A DNA stretch of 64,000 nt from CAVUMR01 sp963742715 (lineage in GTDB: Bacteria > Actinomycetota > Actinomycetes > Mycobacteriales > Micromonosporaceae). Made by a program: the position numbers and the translations under genes. The stretch lies in assembly GCA_963742715.1 (NCBI GenBank), contig CAVUMR010000002.1, positions 1,550,001 through 1,614,000 on the forward strand, written 5' to 3'. Under the pieces are notes generated by a model, which had not been told where the DNA came from, did not search any database, and saw nothing but the letters and a program-made list of their open reading frames with translations. Shown piece by piece: positions 45,427 to 55,628 of the stretch (the first letter of the stretch is position 1; every line of letters begins with the position of its first letter).

Positions 45427-46319
45427 GTGAGTCCGGTCGTGCGTCGGCGGCGCGCGGAGCAGTTCGACCGCGCCGCCGACGGGTCGATGACGCTGCTCGA
45501 GCACCTGCGGGAGCTGCGCGGCCGGTTGTTCAAGGCTGCCCTCGGCATCGCGGTCGGGTTCGGCATCGGGATGGTCCTCAAGGACCAGGCCCTGGATCTG
45601 ATCAAAGAGCCGTACTGCGCGCTCAATCCGGACCACGCGTGCACCTTCACCCAACTCGCGCCGACCGACTATTTCGTGCTCCAGCTCAAGATCGCGCTGT
45701 GCATCGGGCTGCTGATCGGTGCGCCGGTCTGGCTGTACCAGCTGTGGGCGTTCATCGCCCCTGGCCTGCACCGGCACGAGCGCCGCTGGGCGTACTGGTT
45801 CGCCGCGGTCGCCGCCCCGTTGTTCCTCGCCGGCGCTTTCCTGGCGTACTTCGTGGTCGCACAAGGGCCTGGCGTTCCTGCTGCCGAACTCCGACGCGGA
45901 CATCCAGACCAGCCTGGAGATCACCCGGTACGTCAACTTCGTCACTCGGGCTGATCCTGGTGTTCGGGGTGGCGTTCGAGTTCCCGCTGGTCGTGGCGAT
46001 GCTCAACCTCGCGCATGTGGTGACGGCGCGCCGGCTGCTCGGCTGGTGGCGCATAGCCGTGTTCGTCATGTTCGCGTTCGCCGCGGTGGTCACCCCGACC
46101 CCCGACCCGTTCGGGATGACTGCCCTGGCCATTCCGATGGTCGCGCTGTATTTCGCCGCGGTCGGATTCGCGTTCCTCAACGACCGGCGCCGGGCCCGTC
46201 GCGAGGTGGAGTCCGGTTACGCCGGCCTCGACGATGACGAGATCTCCCCACTCGAGTCCGACGAGGAGACCGTGTCCGGGGCAAAGCCCCTGGATCGGCG
46301 CTACGACGACATGAGCTGA
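45427..46319 (+). CDS. tatC: Twin-arginine translocase subunit TatC (two +1 shifts)
   Basis: The six-helix receptor that binds RR signal peptides. N-terminus TLLEHLRELRGRLFKAAL carries the conserved Glu and Arg; LAPTDYFVLQLKIALCIGL, PVWLYQLWAFIAPGLHRHERR and FVMFAFAAVVTPTPDPF are family signatures. Extra C near 45867 (before KGLAFLLPNSD) and near 45949 (before LILVFGVAFEFP) break the frame. GTG start 45427, stop 46319. tatB is not in this operon; it is usually encoded elsewhere in actinobacteria. Confidence 0.92.
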
Positions 46320-46336
46320 CCGGTACTGTCGGCGCC

Positions 46337-47326
46337 GTGATCGACGGCCCGGTGGATGGCAATTCGGTAGGCGACAACTCCGTCAATGGCGACCCAGCGA
46401 GCGACAACCCGGTAACTGGCGGCCAGGTGGACGGCAGCCCGGTCGCCATTCTGGCTAACCCGACCGCTGGTCGTGGCCGCTACGCGCGCGCCGCACACGA
46501 GGTGGCGGAGGTGCTCGAGAAGGCCGGGCTGCGCACCCGTCTGCTCGAACCGGGCGATCCGCAGGCCGCCCTCGACGACTGCCACACCGCGGTCGCGGAC
46601 GGAGTGTCCGCGCTGGTCGCCGTGGGTGGCGACGGTACAGCACATCTCGCGCTGCAGGCGGTCGCCGGTCGACCCACCCCGATGGGGCTGATCCCAATCG
46701 GTACCGGCAACGACTTCGCCGTCGCGCTCGACCTGCCCGCCGGTGTACTGCCGGCGGCCGAAGCGCTGGCCGCGGCACTCATCAACGGCAACAGTCGCCG
46801 CGTCGACCTGGCCGAACTCACCACCCCCGGACAGCCGCCGTGCTGGTACGGCGCGGTGATGTCGGCCGGACTGGACGCCTCGATCAACGAGCGGGCGAAC
46901 CGGATGCGCTGGCCGACCGGGCCACGCCGGTACGACATCTCCACGTTCATCGAGATGGTCACGCTGGCGCCACGGGAGTACACGCTGACCCTCGACGGTC
47001 AGACCATCGAGACATCGGCGCTGATCATCGCGGTCGGCAACACCGCGCACTACGGCGGCGGGATGCGGATCTGCCCGGCCGCCACGCCGACCGACGGCCT
47101 GCTCGACGTGACCGTGATCGGCCCGATCGGCCGCGCGACCGCGGTACGGATGAAGTCGCTGGTACGCCGGGGGGATCACATCAAGCACCCGGCGGTACGC
47201 ACGTACCGCGCGGCACACGTGACCATCGACGGGCCGGCGCTGACCACGTACGCCGACGGCGAGCGGGCGCTTGCGCTGCCGGTCGGTGTGCGCTGTGTCC
47301 ACGACGCCCTTACCGTGCTCGGTTGA
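46337..47326 (+). CDS. Diacylglycerol/lipid kinase (DagK/YegS family)
   Basis: A 329-residue lipid kinase-like protein. The catalytic domain has VAILANPTAGRGRY, AVGGDGTAHLALQA (GGDGT nucleotide motif), and PIGTGNDFAVAL; the C-terminal beta-sandwich includes LIIAVGNTAHYGGGMRICPAA and DGLLDVTVIGPIGR. The N-terminal 36 residues form an unusual repeat of Asp/Asn/Ser/Val (DNSVNGDPASDNPVTGG), absent from most homologues; the ATG-equivalent GTG at 46337 is therefore uncertain and translation could start later. Confidence 0.9.
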   Translation: MIDGPVDGNSVGDNSVNGDPASDNPVTGGQVDGSPVAILANPTAGRGRYARAAHEVAEVLEKAGLRTRLLEPGDPQAALDDCHTAVADGVSALVAVGGDGTAHLALQAVAGRPTPMGLIPIGTGNDFAVALDLPAGVLPAAEALAAALINGNSRRVDLAELTTPGQPPCWYGAVMSAGLDASINERANRMRWPTGPRRYDISTFIEMVTLAPREYTLTLDGQTIETSALIIAVGNTAHYGGGMRICPAATPTDGLLDVTVIGPIGRATAVRMKSLVRRGDHIKHPAVRTYRAAHVTIDGPALTTYADGERALALPVGVRCVHDALTVLG

Positions 47327-47338
47327 GCTCCGGTACCG

Positions 47339-48442
47339 CTACTCGACGCGGTCCGGTGCGCGTTCTTCCGTGAGGGTCGCGGCGATGAGCTGGTCGTACC
47401 GGCGTTCTGCGGCGGCGGCGCGCTGATCGGCCGCCTCCACGGCGGTACCCGCGGTGGCGAGCTGCGCCTGGAGCTGCGCGATCCGGTCGCGCTCGGTTTC
47501 GTACCGCTCGCGCAACTGCTCCTGGTCGGTACGTAGGCGGTCCCGGTCGGACTCGGCCGCGGTACCCGCGGCCCGGGCTGCGGTGGCCTCGTGACGCGCC
47601 TCAGCGAGTTCGGCACGGAGCTGGTCGAGTTGCGCCCGCAGGTCGGTGGCGTCGGTACGAGCGGCCGTGATGGCCGCGTCGCGGTCTTGGTCGGCCCGCT
47701 GTCGCGCCGCCTCGGCGGAAGCGACGGCCTTCCGGGCGGCGTTGGCCGCCGCCTGGGTAGCGGCCAGCCGGGTCTCCAGCTCACGGTGGGCCGCTTCGAG
47801 CGCCGACCGGCGTTCCCGCTCCTGAGCCAGCTCGGCGGCCATCCGCTCGACGGCGCCCGCCTGCTCACCGGCCCTGGTTTCGGCCGCCGCCCGGGCCGTC
47901 TCGTGCTCGACGATCCGTTGCCAGGCAGCCGTCACCCGCTCCTCGGCGTCGCGTTCGACCTCCTGCGCGCGCCGTTCCGCGGCCTCGCGGGCCTGTTCGG
48001 CGTCCTGCCGCTCCTGGTCGGCCCGCTGCCGTGCGGTGGTCTCCGCGTCGGCCCGGTCCACCGCCTCACGCGCTTCGCGCTCGGCCTCATCGACCCGGCG
48101 CAGCGCACCGGCCTCGAGGTCCCGCACGCCACCGGCATGACCGTCGAGCGCCTCCCGGAGCACCTCGATCGCGGTCAGAACCTGCGTGGCGTCCTCCCGG
48201 AACGCCTCGGCGGACGCGTCCACACCGGTAGCCCGATCGGCCATCCGGCGGGCCTTGGCACGCCCCTGGCAGGTGCGCGGGGCCTCCGGCCACACCCGCG
48301 AGCAGTACTTCGGCGGGCGGTGCGCGGCCCGTGGATAGCTGAACGGCTCACCGCAGTGCGCGCACTGCCGGCTCGTGACATCGCCGCCCGCAGTGGTGTC
48401 GCTCCTGGTACGGGCCACGTCCTGGTTACCTGGGTTGGTCAC
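47339..48442 (-). CDS. Zinc-finger plus long coiled-coil protein
   Basis: A 367-residue protein. The N-terminus has CAHCGEPFSYPRAAHRPPKYCS followed by CQGRAK, four Cys and a His like a zinc finger. Residues about 85-350 form a continuous Ala/Arg/Glu-rich coiled coil (about 260 residues). Similar layouts occur in KfrA-type plasmid proteins and in actinobacterial proteins of unknown role. The divergent partner is a tyrosine recombinase. I cannot assign a function; DNA binding or partition scaffolding are possible. Confidence 0.85.
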   Translation of the reverse strand: MTNPGNQDVARTRSDTTAGGDVTSRQCAHCGEPFSYPRAAHRPPKYCSRVWPEAPRTCQGRAKARRMADRATGVDASAEAFREDATQVLTAIEVLREALDGHAGGVRDLEAGALRRVDEAEREAREAVDRADAETTARQRADQERQDAEQAREAAERRAQEVERDAEERVTAAWQRIVEHETARAAAETRAGEQAGAVERMAAELAQERERRSALEAAHRELETRLAATQAAANAARKAVASAEAARQRADQDRDAAITAARTDATDLRAQLDQLRAELAEARHEATAARAAGTAAESDRDRLRTDQEQLRERYETERDRIAQLQAQLATAGTAVEAADQRAAAAERRYDQLIAATLTEERAPDRVE

Positions 48443-48463
48443 GGAGACAGGCTAACAGCGAGC

Positions 48464-48564
48464 TTTCCGGAAACAATTAACTGTTCCTGGTTTTCGGTTT
48501 AGCTGGTGACCACGAGAAGGAACCCGCGACGAACTCCAAAACTAGGAGCCCGTGATAATCACGG
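48464..48564. promoter_or_regulatory. AT-rich divergent promoter with palindromes
   Basis: The gap between the coiled-coil gene and the recombinase is the most AT-rich stretch nearby. It contains the perfect palindrome TTTCCGGAAA (48464-48473) and CCGTGATAATCACGG (48550-48564), the latter covering the recombinase start codon. Both are candidate operators. Confidence 0.5.
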
Positions 48565-49697
48565 TTATGACGGGATGCCACGCGGGGAAGCCGGAGGTCC
48601 GGACCGGCGGCGTACCGAGCCGAAGAGCCGGCGCGCCAGGGGCTCAGCGGCCGGCGCCGGCCGCTGGGGACTCCGGTACGGCGACGATGGCCGCGGTAGT
48701 GGAAGCGGTGGACGCGCTGCCAGCACTGCCGCCCGTCGATCCGGCGAACAGGTACGGTCCACGGCCGGTCACCGCCGCCTGGCTCATCGACCGGCCGGCC
48801 AACACGCGCCGCGCGTACTACGCCGACCTGGCCCGCTGGCTCGGCTGGTGCCACTCGACCGGCGTGGACCCGCTCCGGGCCCGCCGTGCGGACGCAGACG
48901 TCTGGAAGTCCGGGCTGACCGGGGCCCGGCGCACCGTGGCCCGGCGGCTCGCCGCGGTGTCGTCCTGGTACCGCTACCTGACCTCGAACGACGCGGTGGA
49001 ACGCAACCCGTTCGCGGCCGTGACCCGTCCCAAGGTGCACCGGGACGCGTCACCCACCACCGGCATCACCGTCGACGACGTGGCGGCGATCCTCGACGCG
49101 GCCGACGATCGCGCGGCCCGGCTCGGCAGCGAACCGGCGCTACGCGACACCGCGCTGCTCCGCCTGCTGCTCGACACCGGAGTACGGGTCGGGGCGATGC
49201 TCGGCGCCCGGCTCGACAGCCTCGGGTACGACTCCGGGCACCGGATCCTGCGGTACGTCAACAAGGGCGGCCACCCGCGGGTCGCGGTGGTACCGCCACA
49301 CGCCGGCGAGGCGCTCGACCGGTACCTGGCAGCCCGCGCCGGTCGGGTCGGCGTTCCGGTCGAGCAACTGGCCGGCCCGGTGTTCGTGTCCGCGCCGTAC
49401 CAGGGCCGGGCCGGAGACCGGCCGCTGACCCAGCGCGACGTGTGGCACCTGCTGCGGCGTACCGCCCGCGATGCCGGCGTGACCGGTGCCGACCAGCTGT
49501 CCCCGCACTCGTGCCGCCGAGCCTTCGCCACCCACGCGCTGGCCAGTGGCGTACCGCTCGAACGGGTCCAGGACGCGCTCGGCCACGCCGACCCGCGCAC
49601 CACCCGGCTGTACGACGACAACCGCGACCGGCTCGACCTGTCCCCGACGTACGCGGTGGCGGCCGCCTTCGCCGCCCGCCAGCGCAAGCAGCGGTGA
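48552..49697 (+). CDS. Tyrosine recombinase/integrase (XerC/D-like)
   Basis: A 381-residue site-specific recombinase. A SAM-like core-binding domain (RPANTRRAYYADLARWLGWCH, residues about 77-150) precedes the catalytic domain with Arg in LDTGVRVGAMLGARL, Lys in VNKGGHPRVAVV, HxxR in LSPHSCRRAFATHAL, His in LGHADPRTT and the Tyr nucleophile in TRLYDDNRDR. GTG at 48552 with AGGAG six bases upstream is preferred; ATG at 48567 lacks a site. No tRNA or phage gene is next to it, so it may be a domesticated recombinase or the remnant of a mobile element. Confidence 0.9.
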   Translation: MIITVMTGCHAGKPEVRTGGVPSRRAGAPGAQRPAPAAGDSGTATMAAVVEAVDALPALPPVDPANRYGPRPVTAAWLIDRPANTRRAYYADLARWLGWCHSTGVDPLRARRADADVWKSGLTGARRTVARRLAAVSSWYRYLTSNDAVERNPFAAVTRPKVHRDASPTTGITVDDVAAILDAADDRAARLGSEPALRDTALLRLLLDTGVRVGAMLGARLDSLGYDSGHRILRYVNKGGHPRVAVVPPHAGEALDRYLAARAGRVGVPVEQLAGPVFVSAPYQGRAGDRPLTQRDVWHLLRRTARDAGVTGADQLSPHSCRRAFATHALASGVPLERVQDALGHADPRTTRLYDDNRDRLDLSPTYAVAAAFAARQRKQR

Positions 49698-49719
49698 GCA
49701 CCGGCGGGCAGCGCTGACC

Positions 49720-49743
49720 CGGCGGCCGGCGCGGAGGCCGCCG
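49720..49743. terminator. Hairpin between convergent genes
   Basis: CGGCGGCC (49720-49727) pairs with GGCCGCCG (49736-49743) around an 8-base loop, between the recombinase stop and the HAD-gene stop. No T tract; moderate support. Confidence 0.5.
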
Positions 49744-50624
49744 TCAGCCGGTCGGGCTGAGCTGTTCCCGCCCGTCCGCGGCCGGCGGCGGGCACAGGTC
49801 CAGCACCATGCCCAGACCGTGCCGGGCGCCCGGTGGCGAGGCGGGCAGCACCAGCGCCGCGCAGCCGGCCCGGACCGCGCCCGCGTCGGCCGGCGTGTCG
49901 CCGACCATCAGCGTGCGCTCCGGGTCGACGCCGAGCATGCCGCAGGCGCGCAGGAAGATCGCCGGGTCCGGCTTGCAGCGGCCCACCTCGTAGGACAGCG
50001 CGAACGCGTCGACCAGTCGGCCGAGGCCCCAGCGCGGCGAAGTGCGGCCGGATGTCGAAGCCGATGTTGCTGACCACCGCCACCGGGACCCCGGCGTCGT
50101 GCAGCGCCCGCAGGGTCGGCCTCGGTGTCCGCGTACGGCAGCCAGCCCTCCGGGGCGAGCAGCCGCTCGTAGAGCGCGTCGGCCAGCCCGTCGATGTCGG
50201 TGTGCACGGTCGCGGCCAGCCCGATGTAGGCGGCGCGGTGGGCGTGCTCGTACAGGTCGCGGTCGGCCCACACCTCGGCCAGGTGCGGCGGCACCCGGTG
50301 CGGCAGCGGCCCGCCGGCCCGGCCGGCGGTGACCAGCCGGTCGGCCAGCGCCGTGGCCGGGCCGTGCTCCAGCTCGGCCCGCAGGCCGCGGCGGCCGCGA
50401 GTACCCACGGCGACCGGGTCCTCGACCTGGGCGAGGGTGCCGTGGAAGTCGAAGAGCACCGCGTCGACCGGGCGCCGATGCGGGTCGGTCGCGGCGTCGG
50501 CGTCGGGGGCGGCGCGTCTGCCGGCGCCGGTCGGCGTACCGGTACGGCGAGCGGCGGGTCGGGTCTGCGGCGATCGGCGCGGGCACCCGACGACCCTACC
50601 GAGCGCTCGACGGACGGCCCGCAC
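49744..50624 (-). CDS. HAD-family hydrolase (two +1 shifts)
   Basis: A haloacid dehalogenase phosphatase of subfamily I. Motif I is VDAVLFDFHGTLAQ; the cap region follows; motif II VAVVSNIGFD; the Lys is in EVGRCKPDPAIFLRA; motif III is LMVGDTPADAGAVRAGC. Extra bases near 50117 (before LRALHDAG) and near 50029 (before GRLVDAFALS) break the frame. The start is uncertain: in-frame GTG at 50624, ATG at 50642, or a site nearer 50460; the residues before motif I look non-conserved. Substrate unknown. Confidence 0.78.
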
Positions 50625-50640
50625 GCATAGCCTTGCGGTC

Positions 50641-53406
50641 ATGACGAGCCCCGCCGAGCGGTACGCGGCTGCCCGCCGGCGGGCCGCGGGCCAGCAGTTC
50701 CCGGCGCTGGACGATTTCATCGGCGAGCTGTCGGCTTCGACCTGGACGACTTCCAGCGCCAGGCCTGCGAGGCGCTGGAGCGGGGCAGCGGCGTGCTGGT
50801 CTGCGCGCCGACCGGTGCCGGCAAGACCGTGGTCGGCGAGTTCGCCGTGCACCTGGCGCTGCGCGCACGGGGCGCAAGTGCTTCTACACCACGCCGATCA
50901 AGGCGCTGTCCAACCAGAAGTACCACGACCTGGTGCGAGCGGTACGGCGCCGGCAAGGTCGGCCTGCTGACCGGCGACAACGCGATCAACGGCGACGCGC
51001 CGGTGGTGGTGATGACCACCGAGGTGCTGCGCAACATGCTCTACGCCGGCTCGCCCACGCCTCGACGGCCTGGCCTACGTGGTGATGGACGAGGTGCACT
51101 ACCTCGCCGACCGGTTCCGCGGCGCGGTGTGGGAAGAGGTGATCATCCACCTGCCCGACGTCGGTGACCCTGGTCTCGCTGTCGGCGACCGTGTCCAACG
51201 CCGAGGAGTTCGCCGACTGGCTGGTCACCGTGCGCGGCGAGACCGAGGTGGTGGTCAGCGAGCACCGGCCGGTCCCGCTGTGGCAGCACATGCTGGTCGG
51301 CAGGCGGATGTTCGACCTGTTCCACGACGCCGACGCGGCGCGAGAAGCACGACGTGCACCCGGAGCTGCTGCGCTACACCCGCGAGATGCTGCGCCGGCT
51401 GGAAAGCGACCGAGCGGGCACCGGCGGCGGCGGCGCGGCGGCGGCCGACCGCGACGGTGGCCGCCGCCGCGACCGGCCGAGGTGGTCGAGCGGCTCGACC
51501 GGGACGGGCTGCTGCCGGCGATCCTGTTCATCTTCAGCCGGGCCGGCTGCGACGCCGCCGTGCAGCAGTGCCTGCGCGGCCGGGCTGCGGCTGACCGACT
51601 CCGACGAGCGGGCCGAGATCCGCCGGATCGCCGAGGCAGCGCACCGCGACGATCCCCGGCGAGGACCTGTCCGTGCTCGGCTACTGGGAGTGGCTCGACG
51701 GGCTGGAGCGCGGCCTGGCCGCGCACCACGCCGGCATGCTGCCCGCCTTCAAGGAGGTCGTCGAGGAGCTGTTCGTCCGCGGGCCTGGTCAAGGCCGTGT
51801 TCGCCACCGAGACGCTGGCGCTGGGCATCAACATGCCGGCCCGCTGCGTGGTGCTGGAACGGCTGGTCAAGTTCAACGGCGAGGCGCACGTCGACCTGAC
51901 CGCCGGGGGAGTACACGCAGCTCACCGGCCGGGCCGGGCGCCGCGGCATCGACGTCGAGGGCCACGCCGTGGTGGTGTGGACGCCGGAGGTCGACCCGCG
52001 GCACGTGGCCGGGCTGGCGTCCACCCGCACCTATCCGCTGCGGTCGAGCTTCCGGCCGTCGTACAACATGGCGGTCAACCTGGTCGGCACGCGTCGGCGC
52101 GGACCGGTCCCGCGAGCTGCTGGAGTCGTCGTTCGCCCAGTTCCAGGCGGACCGGTCGGTGGTCGGCCTGGCCCGGCAGGTGCAGCGCAACGTCGAGACC
52201 ATCGGACGTACGGCCGAGCAGATGCGCTGCCACCACGGCGACTTCGACGAGTACTTCGCGACTGCGGATGGCCATCGCCGACCGGGAGCGGACGCTGGCC
52301 CGGCAGGGCGCGGCGCAGCGCCGGGCCGCCGCGGTCGAGTCGCTGGAGCGGCTGCGCGTCGGCGACGTGATCCGGGTGCCGCGGGGCCGCCGGGCCGGGC
52401 TGGCGGTGGTGCTCGACCCGGCGCCGGCGGGTTCGGCGAGCCGCGGCCGCTGGTGCTCACCCAGGACCGCTGGGCCGGCCGGGTCAGCCCGCCGACTTCA
52501 CCGCGCCGGTCGAGGTGCTGGCCCGGATCCGGGTGCCGAAGCACTTCAACCACCGCTCGCCGGCGGCCCGCCGGGACCTGGCCGCCACGTCTGCGCGACG
52601 CCGGCCTGGACCGGCACCGCGCCGGCGCGGCCGGTCGCCGCTCGCCGGCCGCCGACGATCGACCCTGGCCGAGCTGCGTACGCAGCTGCGCCAGCACCCG
52701 TGCCACGCCTGCCCCGACCGGGAGGAGCACGCCCGCTGGGCCGAGCGGCGGCACCGGCTGCGAGCGCGACACCGACGCGCTGCGGGAGAAGGTGCCGGGC
52801 GTACCGGCTCGCTGGCCCGCACGTTCGACCAGGTCTGCGCGCTGCTCCGCGAGCGCGGCTATCTGACCGGCGACGGCGGAGTGATCACCGACGCCGGCCG
52901 GATGCTCGGCCGGATCTGGACCGAGGCCGACCTGCTGGTCGCCGAGTGCCTGCGCCGCGGCGTCTGGGACGGGCTGTCCCCGGCCGAGCTGGCCGCGGCG
53001 GTGTCGACGGTGGTCTACGAGGCGCGCCGCGAGGGCGACGAGCGGGCCTCGGTGCCGCGCGGCGCGGTCGCCGACGCGGTCGACGCGACGCTCAAGCTGT
53101 GGGCCGAGATCGAGGCCGACGAGGCGCGGCGCGGGCTGCCAGCTGACCCGGCGAGCCGGATCTGGGCTTCGTCTGGCCGATGTACCGCTGGGCCCGCGGC
53201 GAGCCGCTGGCGAAGGTGCTGGCCAGCGGCCAGAACTCGACGGGGACATGCCGGCCGGCGACTTCGTCCGGTGGGCCCGGCAGGTGGTCGACCTGCTCGG
53301 TCAGATCGCGGAGGCCGCCGGTGACGGCGCGCCACTACGGGACACGGCCCGGCAGGCGATGGACGCGATCAACCGGGGCGTGGTCAGCTACGCCACCCTG
53401 GTCTGA
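50641..53406 (+). CDS. Ski2-like DEAD/DEAH-box helicase (about 22 shifts)
   Basis: A superfamily 2 RNA/DNA helicase of the Ski2/Mtr4/HelY group, about 920 residues if corrected. Motifs: CAPTGAGKTVVGEFAVH (I), FYTTPIKALSNQKY (Ia), GLLTGDNAINGDAPVVVMTTEVLRN, VVMDEVHYLADRFRGAVW (II, DEVH), LVSLSATVSNAEEF (III), ILFIFSRAGCD, and FATETLALGINMPA (V), LTGRAGRRGID (VI). A C-terminal DSHCT-like domain includes IWTEADLLVAECLRRGVWDGL. About 22 frame changes are spread between 50730 and 53234. The gene lies near tatAC in many actinobacteria. Confidence 0.88.
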
Positions 53407-53459
53407 CGGTCGCCGAACCTGCACGCGCCGACCGAAACCGGCCATAACGCCGCGCGGGG

Positions 53460-54389
53460 CTAGCCGCGGGCGTTGCTGACCAGCGCGTCCACCAGCCGCT
53501 TCGCCGAACCGGCCAGGTTGTACTGCTCGGCCAGCTCGATCAGCCGGTCCGGATCGACCGGTCCGGCCGGCAGCGCCGGCTCGAGCGGCGGTACCGGCAC
53601 GTCCCGGGCCACCTCGACCACCTTCGGCGCGACCGCGAGATAGTCGCGGGCGTCCCGCAGCTTGGCCCGCAGCCCGGGCGCGAACCCGGCCTCGCCGTCC
53701 TCCAGCGCGACGAGCAGGGCCGCCAGTGAGCCGTACCGGTCGATCAGCCGCGCCGCGGTCTTCTCCCCGACCCCCGGCACCCCGGGCAGCCCGTCGCTCG
53801 GGTCGCCCCGCAGTACGGCCAGGTCCGGGTAGGCCGCGGCCGGTACCCCGTGCCGCTCCTTGATCCCCGCGTCGTCGTACACCTGCAGCTTCGACACGCC
53901 GCGACCGATGTAGAGCACCCGGACCGGTTTGGTGTCGTCGACGACTTGGAACAGGTCCCGGTCCCCGCTGGCGACCTCGACCGGGCCGGGTTCCCGTGCG
54001 GCCAGCGTGCCGATCACGTCGTCGGCCTCGTACCCGGCCGCGCCGACGGCCACGATCCCGACCGCGTCCAGCACCTCCAGGATGATCGGCACCTGCGCGG
54101 ACAGCTCCGGCGGTGCGTCGTCGGCCGGCTTGCCCGGGATCAGCCGGTGCGCCTTGTACGACGGCAGCAGCGCGACCCGCCAGGCCGGTCGCCAGTCCAG
54201 GTCCAGGCAGCACACCATCCGGTCCGGTTTCCGGGTACGGATGAGCTGCGCGAGCATGTCCATGAAGCCGCGTACCGCGTTCACCGGCCGGCCGTCCGGC
54301 GCGGTCATCGACTCCGGCGGGATGCCGAAGAACGCACGGAAGTACAGGCTGGCCGAGTCGATGAGCAGGAGCGGGCGCGTCACCGGCAC
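53460..54389 (-). CDS. 5'-3' exonuclease (PolI N-terminal domain family)
   Basis: A 309-residue nuclease resembling the 5' nuclease domain of DNA polymerase I without the polymerase. RPLLLIDSASLYFRAFFG, GRPVNAVRGFMDML, CLDLDWRPAWR, GYEADDVIGTLA, VASGDRDLFQVVDD and LRGDPSDGLPGVPGVGEKTAARLI give the acidic metal-binding residues and the helix-hairpin-helix. A GTG at 54383 is an equally good start. Role in Okazaki-fragment processing or repair is inferred from the family. Confidence 0.92.
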   Translation of the reverse strand: MPVTRPLLLIDSASLYFRAFFGIPPESMTAPDGRPVNAVRGFMDMLAQLIRTRKPDRMVCCLDLDWRPAWRVALLPSYKAHRLIPGKPADDAPPELSAQVPIILEVLDAVGIVAVGAAGYEADDVIGTLAAREPGPVEVASGDRDLFQVVDDTKPVRVLYIGRGVSKLQVYDDAGIKERHGVPAAAYPDLAVLRGDPSDGLPGVPGVGEKTAARLIDRYGSLAALLVALEDGEAGFAPGLRAKLRDARDYLAVAPKVVEVARDVPVPPLEPALPAGPVDPDRLIELAEQYNLAGSAKRLVDALVSNARG

Positions 54390-54433
54390 AGCCTGGCATA
54401 CCCAGCCACCCGAACGAGCGTTAAGCTCGCGGC

Positions 54434-55588
54434 ATGGCCAGTGTTGTCCGGTCCGACCCGGCTGCCTCCGGTACCGACCTGTATCCGCCGGAGCGGCTCG
54501 TGTCCGCGCAAGAGGCGGTCGCCGCGGCCGGTCTGGACGCGCTGCTCATCACCCCGAGCGCCGACCTGCGCTACCTGACCGGGTACCACGCCCGGTCGTC
54601 GGAGCGGCTGACCTGCCTGGTACTGCCGGCCACCGGCGCCGCGACGCTGATCGTGCCCCGGCTGGAGCGACCGGCGGCCGAGGCGTCCCCGGCGCCGGAA
54701 ACCGGCGTGACCATCACCGACGTACCGGACGGCACCGATCCGTACCCGCTCGTCACCTCCCTGCTGGCCGACGCGCTCGGGCGACCGCCGGCCGCGGTGG
54801 GGCTGGCCAACCGGATGTGGGCCGAGCAGGTGCTCGCGCTGCGAGCCGCCCTGCCGGGCGCGGACCAGCGGCTCGCCGGTGACGTGCTCGGCGCGCTGCG
54901 GGTGTGCAAGTCCGCCGCCGAGGTCGCCGCGCTGCGCCGGGCCGGTGCCGCGATCGACCGGGTACACGCCCGGATGGCGGAGTGGCTGCGACCCGGCCGC
55001 ACCGAGGCCGAGGTGGGCCGGGACATCGGTACCGCGATCGTGGCCGAAGGGCATGCCGAGGTCGCGTTCGTCATCGTCGCGTCCGGCCCGAACGGCGCCA
55101 GCCCGCACCACGACACCTCCGACCGGGTCATCGAGCCGGGTGATCCGGTGGTGGTGGACATCGGCGGGGTGATGCCGGACGGGTACGGCTCGGACTGCAC
55201 CCGCACGTACTCGGTCGGCAAGCCGCCGGAGGACTTCCTCGTCTACTACGAGGCGCTGTTGGCCGCGCAGCGGGCCGGAGTGGCCGCGGTACGACCGGGG
55301 ATCACCGCGGAGGACGTCGACCGGGCCTGCCGCGAGGTACTGGCCGACGCGGGCTTCGCGGACTACTTCGTCCACCGCACCGGGCACGGTATCGGCCTGG
55401 ACGGGCACGAGGATCCGTACATCGTGGAGGGCAACTCCGAGCCGCTGCGGCCGGGCATGGCGTTCTCGGTGGAGCCGGGCGTGTACCTGCCGGGCCGGCA
55501 CGGCGCGCGGATCGAAGACATCGTGGTGTGTACCGACGACGGCGTGGACCGGTTGAACACGCTGCCGACCGAGCTGGTGGTGCTGTGA
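54434..55588 (+). CDS. Xaa-Pro aminopeptidase (M24 family)
   Basis: A 384-residue metallopeptidase with an N-terminal creatinase-like domain (LDALLITPSADLRYLTGY) and a C-terminal pita-bread fold. Metal ligands are visible: VVVDIGGVMPDGYGSDCTRTY (two Asp), HRTGHGIGLDGHEDPY (His), AFSVEPGVYLPG (Glu) and GARIEDIVV (Glu). The Tyr-Gly-His pocket residues suit cleavage of X-Pro dipeptides, but creatinase-like or prolidase activity is possible. Frame intact. Confidence 0.92.
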   Translation: MASVVRSDPAASGTDLYPPERLVSAQEAVAAAGLDALLITPSADLRYLTGYHARSSERLTCLVLPATGAATLIVPRLERPAAEASPAPETGVTITDVPDGTDPYPLVTSLLADALGRPPAAVGLANRMWAEQVLALRAALPGADQRLAGDVLGALRVCKSAAEVAALRRAGAAIDRVHARMAEWLRPGRTEAEVGRDIGTAIVAEGHAEVAFVIVASGPNGASPHHDTSDRVIEPGDPVVVDIGGVMPDGYGSDCTRTYSVGKPPEDFLVYYEALLAAQRAGVAAVRPGITAEDVDRACREVLADAGFADYFVHRTGHGIGLDGHEDPYIVEGNSEPLRPGMAFSVEPGVYLPGRHGARIEDIVVCTDDGVDRLNTLPTELVVL

Positions 55589-55628
55589 ACCGCCGTGGCC
55601 ACGCGCCACACCGGACAAGGAGCGAGGC

